Shown: positions 56,226-64,000 of the stretch, piece by piece
Numbering within the stretch: position 1 is the stretch's first letter
How the letters are laid out: every line of letters starts with the position of its first letter
Source: Rhodoferax ferrireducens
GTDB taxonomy: Bacteria > Pseudomonadota > Gammaproteobacteria > Burkholderiales > Burkholderiaceae_C
DNA: 64,000 bases
Assembly (NCBI GenBank): GCA_002083775.1
Contig: MTEI01000006.1
Location: 126,321 to 190,320, forward strand
Reading direction: 5' to 3'
The notes under the pieces: model-generated
The model's database searches: none
What the model was told of the DNA's origin: nothing
Seen by the model: only the letters and a program-made list of their open reading frames with translations
Program-made: the position numbers and the translations under genes

Positions 56226-57101
56226 ATGACACAGCCCACGACCCCCACCCTGTCACTGGCCACCGCTTGGCAGCTGGCACGCCCGGCTTCTTTTCCCCTG
56301 ACCGGCGTCGCCTGCGTGCTGGGCACAGCCTCGGCCGCAGGCTGCGGTATTGACCTGGACTGGGCCGCGGCGCTGGCGGCGCTGCTGCTGGCCCTAGGGT
56401 TGCACGCGGGGGCCAACCTCTTGCAGGCGGGTTATGCGCTGGCCGATGGCGCAACGGCACCCACCGGCCCGTTTGCAGACCACCGCCTGCGCCTGAGGCA
56501 AGGCGGCCAGATCAGCCCCACCGAGATCCGTCAGCTGGCCTGGGTGGTGCTGGGCATGATGCTGGCGGCGGGCCTGGTGCTGGCCGTCAAAGCGGGCGGC
56601 GGCCTGCTGTTGGTGGGTCTGGGGGGCGCACTGCTGGCCGTGCTGTTTGCGGTGCCACCCTGGCGTCTGGGGTCGCGCGGGCTGGCTGAAGTGAGCGCAG
56701 TGCTGGCCTGGTGGCTGGTGGTGCTGGGGGCTGATTATGTGCAGCGGCACCATTTCTTTGTAATTTCCGTGGTGGACGCGGTGAGTTTTGCCCTGCTGGT
56801 GGCCGCTGTGCCGCTGGCGCAGCGCTGGCGATCTGGCAGTTGGATGGTGGCAGCGCTGTACAGCCTGCTGATGCTGCTGGCCTACGGCTGGCTGGTGGGT
56901 GGCGTGGCGCTGCTGTATCACCCGCAGCCCGCGCTGTGGGGGCTGATCTCGCTGCCGGTGTCGCTGCTCGCCCTGGGTTTGCTTTGGGGCGGCGGGCAGC
57001 GGCCCGGTTGGGTCAAGCTGGCCCAATGGCTCAGCGTGGCGGCGGCCCTGCTGCATGGCATGACGATGGCGGGCGGTCTGATGACGGTGGCGATGCTCTG
57101 A
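56226..57101 (+). CDS. UbiA/MenA-like membrane protein lacking the catalytic Asp motif
   Basis: A 291-residue, highly hydrophobic protein with about eight membrane segments and the overall MenA pattern: LARPASFPLTGVACVLGTA at the start, then ANLLQAGYALADGATAPTGP followed by RLRQGGQISPTEIRQLAWVV, and VPPWRLGSRGLAEVSAVLAW. In true prenyltransferases the first motif is NDxxDxxxD; here the aligned region reads NLLQAGYALADG, so the diphosphate/Mg-binding aspartates are mostly absent. It is either a diverged transferase or a pseudo-enzyme. The ATG at 56226 is preferred over a TTG at 56178. It lies between MscS and the TRAP genes. Confidence 0.7.
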   Translation: MTQPTTPTLSLATAWQLARPASFPLTGVACVLGTASAAGCGIDLDWAAALAALLLALGLHAGANLLQAGYALADGATAPTGPFADHRLRLRQGGQISPTEIRQLAWVVLGMMLAAGLVLAVKAGGGLLLVGLGGALLAVLFAVPPWRLGSRGLAEVSAVLAWWLVVLGADYVQRHHFFVISVVDAVSFALLVAAVPLAQRWRSGSWMVAALYSLLMLLAYGWLVGGVALLYHPQPALWGLISLPVSLLALGLLWGGGQRPGWVKLAQWLSVAAALLHGMTMAGGLMTVAML

Positions 57102-57114
57102 AGCGCCGCGCAAA

Positions 57115-59261
<2,147 letters not shown>

Positions 59262-59282
59262 ACCGTCTGCGAAGACCACACC

Positions 59283-59330
59283 ACCCCGGCTCGGGGCCTG
59301 CACTTGCGGGCCTGGACCGGGGTCTTTTTT
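59283..59330 (+). terminator. Intrinsic terminator or attenuator between dctP and dctQ
   Basis: ACCCCGG (59283-59289) pairs with CCGGGGT (59317-59323), an inner GGCC pair strengthens the stem, and CTTTTTT follows. It lies within the dctP-dctQ gap, directly before the GGAG of dctQ, so partial termination would lower permease expression relative to dctP. Confidence 0.75.
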
Positions 59331-59340
59331 GGAGCATTCC

Positions 59341-59868
59341 ATGAAATTTCTCGACCATCTGGAAGAGTGGATCGTGGCCAGCATGCTGGCGGCCATGACC
59401 GCGCTGACCTTTTTGCAGGTTGTGATGCGTTATGTGTTCAACAGCGGCTTTTCATGGGCGCTGGAGCTGACCACGGTGTTTTTTGCCTTCATGATCTTTG
59501 TGGGCATCTCTTACGGCGTGCGCGTGGGCTCGCACATTGGGGTGGACGCGCTGGTGAAGATGATGGGCCACAACGCCCGGCGCAATGTGTCGATTCTGGC
59601 GGTGCTGCTGAGCCTGCTGTATGTGGGTTTTGTGCTTACCGGCGCCAGCATTTACGTGTTGAAGATGAAAGAAGTCGGCATTGAATTTGAAGACATGCCG
59701 ATTGAACGCTGGCAAGTGCTGGCGGTGATGCCGCTGGGCTATGTGCTCACCGGCTGGCGTTTTATGCAAATTTTGACCGGTCTGATCAGCGGCAAGACCG
59801 ACAGCCTGCGCCTGGCTGATGAAGCTGCCGAAGCCCTCAAACTCAAGGCCGAGGACACCCCATCATGA
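59341..59868 (+). CDS. dctQ: TRAP transporter small permease, DctQ
   Basis: A 175-residue inner-membrane protein with four helices, including FLDHLEEWIVASMLAAMTAL, then WALELTTVFFAFMIFVGISY and VGSHIGVDALVKMM, which are DctQ hallmarks. GGAGCATTCC precedes the ATG at 59341. It forms the membrane complex with DctM and overlaps that gene by ATGA. Confidence 0.95.
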   Translation: MKFLDHLEEWIVASMLAAMTALTFLQVVMRYVFNSGFSWALELTTVFFAFMIFVGISYGVRVGSHIGVDALVKMMGHNARRNVSILAVLLSLLYVGFVLTGASIYVLKMKEVGIEFEDMPIERWQVLAVMPLGYVLTGWRFMQILTGLISGKTDSLRLADEAAEALKLKAEDTPS

Positions 59869-61157
59869 ATACACTGGTCTTGTTTACCGCACTGTTCTTC
59901 TGCATGGCCATTGGCATGCCGATTGCCATCAGCCTGGGTCTGTCGAGCCTGTTGACGATCTTTTTCTTCTCGCAAGACTCGCTGGCGTCGATGTCGATCA
60001 AGCTGTTTGAAACCAGCGAACACTACACGCTGATGAGCATTCCGTTCTTTGTGCTGGCGGGTGCCCTGATGAGCACCGGCGGGGTGGCCAAACGCATGGT
60101 GGCCTTTGCCATTGCGGCGGTGGGGCACCTGCGCGGCGGGCTGGCCATTGCCTCCATTCTGGCGTGTATGTTGTTTGCGGCGGTGTCGGGCTCCAGCCCG
60201 GCCACGGTGGTGGCCATTGGCTCGATCGTGATTGCCGGTATGGTGAAAAACGGCTACCCGATTGAGTTTGGTGCCGGGGTGATCTGCAATGCCGGCACGC
60301 TGGGCATTTTGATTCCACCCAGCATCGTCATGGTGGTGTACGCCGCTGTGACCGAGGTGTCGGTGGGCCGCATCTTCATGGCCGGCGTCATTCCGGGGCT
60401 GCTGCTGGGCTTCATGTTGATGGTGGCGGTGTGGTGGCGCGCGGGCAAACTCAAGCTCAAGACGCCCCCAAAAGCCAGCGCCAGCGAGGTCTTTAAGGCC
60501 TTCCGCGAATCCCTGTGGGGGCTGGCGCTGCTGGTCATCATCATGGGCGGTATCTACGGCGGCATCTTCACCCCCACCGAGGCGGCTGCCGTGTCGGCGG
60601 TGTATGCGCTGGTGGTGGCGGTGTTCATCTACCGCGACCTGGCCCCCAAACAGATTCCGCATGTGTTTCTGGACGCCGGGCGCACCACGGTCATGTTGAT
60701 GTTCATCGTGGCCAACGCGCTGCTGTTTGCCCACGTACTCACCACCGAGCGCATTCCGCAGACCATTGCCGAGCAGATTGTCGGCATGGGCATGACACCT
60801 TGGATGTTCCTAATGGTGGTCAACATCATCCTGCTGGTGGCGGGCAACTTCATGGAGCCTACCGGCATCATCCTGATTCTGGCACCCATCTTTTTCCCGA
60901 TTGCCACCCAGTTGGGCATTGACCCGATTCACCTCGGCGTGATCATGGTGGTGAACATGGAGATTGGCATGGTGACGCCACCGGTGGGGTTGAACCTGTT
61001 TGTCACCAGCGGGGTGACCGGCATGAATCTGGTGCAGGTGACCAAGGCGGCGTTGCCGTGGCTGTCGGTGCTGCTGGTGTTTTTGGTGATGATCACCTAC
61101 ATCCCGCAGATCACGCTGTTCCTGCCGGACATGATCTTTGGCAAGGCCAGTCTGTAG
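59865..61157 (+). CDS. dctM: TRAP transporter large permease, DctM
   Basis: A 430-residue inner-membrane transporter subunit with about 12 hydrophobic segments. Characteristic stretches are VLAGALMSTGGVAKRMVAFA, then ACMLFAAVSGSSPATVVAIG, GTLGILIPPSIVMVVYA and GMVTPPVGLNLFVTSGV. It catalyses Na+-dependent uptake of the organic acid delivered by DctP. It ends the operon and is followed at once by a forward hairpin repeat. Confidence 0.96.
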   Translation: MNTLVLFTALFFCMAIGMPIAISLGLSSLLTIFFFSQDSLASMSIKLFETSEHYTLMSIPFFVLAGALMSTGGVAKRMVAFAIAAVGHLRGGLAIASILACMLFAAVSGSSPATVVAIGSIVIAGMVKNGYPIEFGAGVICNAGTLGILIPPSIVMVVYAAVTEVSVGRIFMAGVIPGLLLGFMLMVAVWWRAGKLKLKTPPKASASEVFKAFRESLWGLALLVIIMGGIYGGIFTPTEAAAVSAVYALVVAVFIYRDLAPKQIPHVFLDAGRTTVMLMFIVANALLFAHVLTTERIPQTIAEQIVGMGMTPWMFLMVVNIILLVAGNFMEPTGIILILAPIFFPIATQLGIDPIHLGVIMVVNMEIGMVTPPVGLNLFVTSGVTGMNLVQVTKAALPWLSVLLVFLVMITYIPQITLFLPDMIFGKASL

Positions 61158-61159
61158 AA

Positions 61160-61217
61160 GCTATATGCTTTTTATGCCTCCAGCCCTTATCCAATAAGGG
61201 CTGGTAGCTATAAACTT
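61160..61217 (+). repeat. 45-bp hairpin repeat, forward copy after dctM
   Basis: ATGCCTCCAGCCCTTATCC and AATAAGGGCTGGTAGCTATAA follow 3-20 bases after the dctM stop. The arms are perfect here (AGCCCTTAT/ATAAGGGCT). The element lies between convergent genes. Confidence 0.87.
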
Positions 61218-61244
61218 AGATCTTTCGAGCCGTCTTCAATCCAG

Positions 61245-61889
61245 TCACGCCACCGCATCTGCCACGTACGGGTTGCTGCGCCGCTCGCGCCCGAAGGTGC
61301 TCTCCGGCCCGTGGCCAGGGATGAACACCGTGTCATCACCCATCGGCCACAGGCGGTTTTTGATGCTGGCGATCAGCGTGGCGTGGTCCCCTTGCGGGAA
61401 GTCGGTGCGGCCAATTGACCCGGCAAACAACACATCACCGACAAACGCGCGCTTGGCCTCGGGTGAATAAAACACCACATGCCCCGGCGTGTGCCCCGGG
61501 CAATGCCGCACCTGCAGCGTGCAGTTACCCACCTTGACCGTGTCACCGTCATGCAACCAGCGTGTGGGTTTGAACAACTTGGCCGGCGGAAAACCAAACA
61601 TCTTGCTCTGCGCGGGCAGGCCGTCAATCCAGAACTGATCGGCTTCCTGCGGGCCGACGATGGGCAGACTCAGCCGCTCGGCCAGCTCGCCAGTGCCCCC
61701 AGCGTGGTCAATGTGCGCGTGGGTCAGCCAGATTTGGCCCAGCGTCAGGCCCAGGCGCTTGACCTCAGCCAGGATCAGGTCCAGATCACCGCCCGGGTCA
61801 ATCACAGCGGCTTGCATCGTCTGGTCACACCAGACCAGGGAGCAGTTTTGCTCAAACGGGGTGACGGGAATGGTGAGGTACTTGAACAT
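61245..61889 (-). CDS. Glyoxalase-II-like MBL-fold hydrolase
   Basis: A 214-residue metallo-beta-lactamase-fold hydrolase of the YcbL/GloB group. The metal ligands are in LTHAHIDHAGG, HCPGHTPGHVVF, FVGDVLFAGSIGRTDFP and FIPGHGPESTFGRE. It probably hydrolyses S-lactoylglutathione or another thioester. The ATG at 61889 begins the conserved MFKYLTIPVTPFEQNC; the frame continues upstream to 61955 without homologous sequence. It is divergent from the hsdR gene. Confidence 0.9.
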   Translation of the reverse strand: MFKYLTIPVTPFEQNCSLVWCDQTMQAAVIDPGGDLDLILAEVKRLGLTLGQIWLTHAHIDHAGGTGELAERLSLPIVGPQEADQFWIDGLPAQSKMFGFPPAKLFKPTRWLHDGDTVKVGNCTLQVRHCPGHTPGHVVFYSPEAKRAFVGDVLFAGSIGRTDFPQGDHATLIASIKNRLWPMGDDTVFIPGHGPESTFGRERRSNPYVADAVA

Positions 61890-61979
61890 GGTTTGAATGG
61901 TGGTGGCGGGTGACAAAAACAGGCGAATGTCATGAGTATGCACGGAAGTCGCCACCTAAAATGCCTTGAAGGGGACCCC

Positions 61980-64000
61980 ATGCCGCCAGGGCAAAAAGCC
62001 AGAGTCAGTATCGATGCGCTGCTCACTGCAGCGGGCTGGCACGTCTGCAACATGGCGCACGCCAACATCCACGCCGCGCGTGGTGTGGCCATCCGCGAAT
62101 TCCCCCTCAACCCCGGCTACGGCTTTGCCGACTACCTGCTTTATATCGATGCCAAAGCCGCTGGCGTGATTGAAGCCAAAAAAGAGGGCAGCACGCTGAC
62201 CGGGGTGGAAGTGCAATCGGCCCGCTACGCACAAGGTCTGCCAAGTTCACTGCCCGCCTGGGTGCGGCCGCTGCCCTTCAGCTACGAGTCCACCGGCATC
62301 GAAACCCACTTCACCCAGGGGCTGGACCCCGAGCCACGCGCCCGCGCGGTGTTTGCTTTTCACCGGCCCGAAACGCTGGCCGCTTTTTTGAAAGCCCTGC
62401 CCACACCCGGCTGGGCAGCCTCTGCCGCGTTGCACACCGGCCCGGGCGAGCCTGCGACCGCGCACGACTTTGACCCTGCACCTGCTGCATCTTCAGTAGC
62501 TGCTGACCCTTATGGAACAAGGGCTGCCACCTTTTTAGGCCGTATCCCCTCCATGCCAACGTTGATCGAAGAAGGCCTGTGGCCTGCCCAGATCATCGCC
62601 ATCCGCAACCTGGAAGCCAGCCTCAAGGCCAACAAGCCCCGCGCCCTGATCCAGATGGCCACCGGCAGCGGCAAAACCTACACCGCCATCAGTTTCATCT
62701 ACCGCCTGATCAAGTTTGCCGGGGCCAAACGGGTGTTGTTTCTGGTGGACCGGGGCAACCTGGGCCGCCAGACCAAAAAAGAGTTTGACCAATACACGTC
62801 ACCCTACAACAACTTCAAGTTTGGTGAGGAATACATCGTCCAGCACCTGCAAAGCAACCAGCTCGACACCACGGCGCGCGTCACCATCTGCACCATCCAG
62901 CGCCTTTTCAGCATGTTGAAAGGCCGCGAGCTGGCCCCCGAAGACGACGAACAAAGCGTGGACGGCCTAGGCAGCCTGTTCAAAACGCCCGAGCCCATTG
63001 GCTACAACCCTGCCTTCCCCATCGAGACGTTTGACATCATCGTCACCGACGAAGCCCACCGCAGCATCTACAACCTGTGGCGGCAAGTGCTGGAGTACTT
63101 TGACGCTTACCTGATCGGCCTGACCGCCACGCCGTCCAAACAAACCTTTGGCTTCTTCAACCAGAACCTGGTCATGGAATACGGCCACCCCCAGGCCGTG
63201 GCCGATGGCGTGAACGTGAACTACGACGTTTACCGCATCCGCACCCAGGTGAGTGAACACGGCAGCCAGATCGAGGCGGGTTACTCCGTGGGCTACCGCG
63301 ACCGCCTGACGCGCCAAACCCGCTGGCAAGAGCTGGACGAAGACATGGCCTACGACGCCGACGCGCTGGACCGCGCCGTGCAAACGCCCGACCAGATCCG
63401 CACCATCGTCCGCACCTTCCGTGACAAGCTGCCGCTGGACATCTTCCCCGGCCGCACCGAGGTGCCCAAGACCCTGGTTTTTGCCAAAGACGACAACCAC
63501 GCCGAAAAAATTGTCGACATCCTGCGCGAAGAGTTTGGCAAGGGCAACGACTTTGCCCAGAAGATCACCTACAAAACTACCGGCGACAAGCCCGAGAACC
63601 TGATCAGCGCCTTTCGCAACAGCTACTTTCCCCGCATAGCCGTCACCGTGGACATGATCGCCACCGGCACCGACATCAAGCCGGTGGAAATTGTCATGTT
63701 CATGCGCTCGGTGAAAAGCCGCAACTTCTTCGAGCAGATGAAAGGCCGCGGCGTGCGCATTTGCGACCCCACCGACTTGCAGGCCGTGACGCCTGACGCG
63801 GTCAGCAAGACGCACTTCGTCATCGTCGACTGCGTGGGCGTGTGTGAGCAGGACAAGACCGACTCCGCCCCCATGGACGCCAAAAAGTCCGTGCCGTTTG
63901 ACAAACTGCTGCAAGCCGTGGCGCTGGGCAATGTGCAGCCCGAGGTGCTGAGCAGCGTCGCCGCCCGCCTGGCCCGGATGGACCGCGAGCTGACCGAGCC
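61980..64000 (+). CDS. hsdR: Type I restriction enzyme R subunit, N-terminal part (cut by window edge)
   Basis: At least 673 residues of an HsdR motor-nuclease subunit. The N-terminal nuclease site is seen in GYGFADYLLYIDAKAAGVIE followed by AKKEG (the D...ExK pattern). The helicase motor has Walker A QMATGSGKTYTA, VDRGNLGRQTKKEF, the DEAH box TDEAHRSIYN, LTATPSKQTFGFF and the late motif QMKGRGVRICDP. GAAGGGGACCCC precedes the ATG. A decayed hairpin repeat at 62490-62538 encodes the linker between nuclease and motor. No hsdM or hsdS is upstream, so they must follow outside the window or lie elsewhere. Confidence 0.92.
   Translation, partial: MPPGQKARVSIDALLTAAGWHVCNMAHANIHAARGVAIREFPLNPGYGFADYLLYIDAKAAGVIEAKKEGSTLTGVEVQSARYAQGLPSSLPAWVRPLPFSYESTGIETHFTQGLDPEPRARAVFAFHRPETLAAFLKALPTPGWAASAALHTGPGEPATAHDFDPAPAASSVAADPYGTRAATFLGRIPSMPTLIEEGLWPAQIIAIRNLEASLKANKPRALIQMATGSGKTYTAISFIYRLIKFAGAKRVLFLVDRGNLGRQTKKEFDQYTSPYNNFKFGEEYIVQHLQSNQLDTTARVTICTIQRLFSMLKGRELAPEDDEQSVDGLGSLFKTPEPIGYNPAFPIETFDIIVTDEAHRSIYNLWRQVLEYFDAYLIGLTATPSKQTFGFFNQNLVMEYGHPQAVADGVNVNYDVYRIRTQVSEHGSQIEAGYSVGYRDRLTRQTRWQELDEDMAYDADALDRAVQTPDQIRTIVRTFRDKLPLDIFPGRTEVPKTLVFAKDDNHAEKIVDILREEFGKGNDFAQKITYKTTGDKPENLISAFRNSYFPRIAVTVDMIATGTDIKPVEIVMFMRSVKSRNFFEQMKGRGVRICDPTDLQAVTPDAVSKTHFVIVDCVGVCEQDKTDSAPMDAKKSVPFDKLLQAVALGNVQPEVLSSVAARLARMDRELTE
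62490..62538 (-). repeat. 45-bp hairpin repeat, reverse copy inside hsdR
   Basis: TCTTCAGTAGCTGCTGACCC then TTATGGAACAAGGGCTGCCACC matches the reverse family form (AGTAGCTGCTGACCCTTAT / CAAGGGCTGCC) with decay. It is in frame and encodes about 16 residues (SSVAADPYGTRAATFL) of the nuclease-motor linker. Confidence 0.65.

Overview
The window is a 64 kb piece of a GC-rich betaproteobacterial chromosome, most like Comamonadaceae and close to Rhodoferax. This placement is an inference from protein styles, gene neighbourhoods and the short interspersed repeats; I could not run a search. No rRNA, tRNA, CRISPR array or complete insertion sequence is visible. Genes are dense, with many 4-base ATGA overlaps.

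Layout. (1) 1-23945 is dominated by pyrimidine and nucleobase catabolism: the end of an ABC solute-binding protein, a RutR-like TetR regulator, preT, preA, dihydropyrimidinase, an N-carbamoyl amidohydrolase (uracil to beta-alanine), a complete BMP-type nucleoside ABC importer and a CodA-like deaminase. A RutR-type operator precedes preT. Interspersed are aroD, katG, a LysR regulator, a LytS-like GGDEF/EAL protein, a diguanylate cyclase, and a ParE-type toxin-antitoxin pair sitting inside the importer operon. (2) 24087-36443 is a seven-gene co-directional signalling island: a periplasmic sugar-type binding lipoprotein, a Cache-HAMP hybrid kinase, REC-PAS-GGDEF-EAL, HDOD-PAS-kinase, CHASE-kinase, an Rcp1-like receiver and a second hybrid kinase. 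It looks like a binding-protein-gated phosphorelay feeding cyclic-di-GMP turnover and is the best candidate here for an undescribed system. (3) 36434-44696 holds NAD-malic enzyme, a hemerythrin protein, a three-subunit 2-oxoacid:NADP/ferredoxin oxidoreductase (Kor type) behind an FNR-like box, a CBS protein and a thioredoxin. (4) 44715-50095 has a porin/binding protein/cyclic-di-GMP phosphodiesterase operon and pfkA. (5) 50263-61157 is a TRAP dicarboxylate-type transport region: a DctS/DctR-like two-component pair split by a metallophosphoesterase gene, MscS, a degenerate UbiA-like membrane protein, and two DctP proteins followed by DctQ and DctM. (6) 61245-64000 has a glyoxalase-II-like hydrolase and the start of a type I restriction HsdR gene cut by the window edge.

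Two dispersed repeat families run through the whole window. One is a ~45 bp hairpin (AGCCCTTAT...ATAAGGGCT plus TAGCTAT), 12 copies, mostly directly after stop codons in one orientation. The other is a REP-like element built on ATTGCGGG.../...CCGGCATGAC. Copies of both also lie inside reading frames without breaking them (ABC ATPase, hybrid kinase, HsdR), and another repeat forms a translationally coupled mini-frame between the two Kor subunits.
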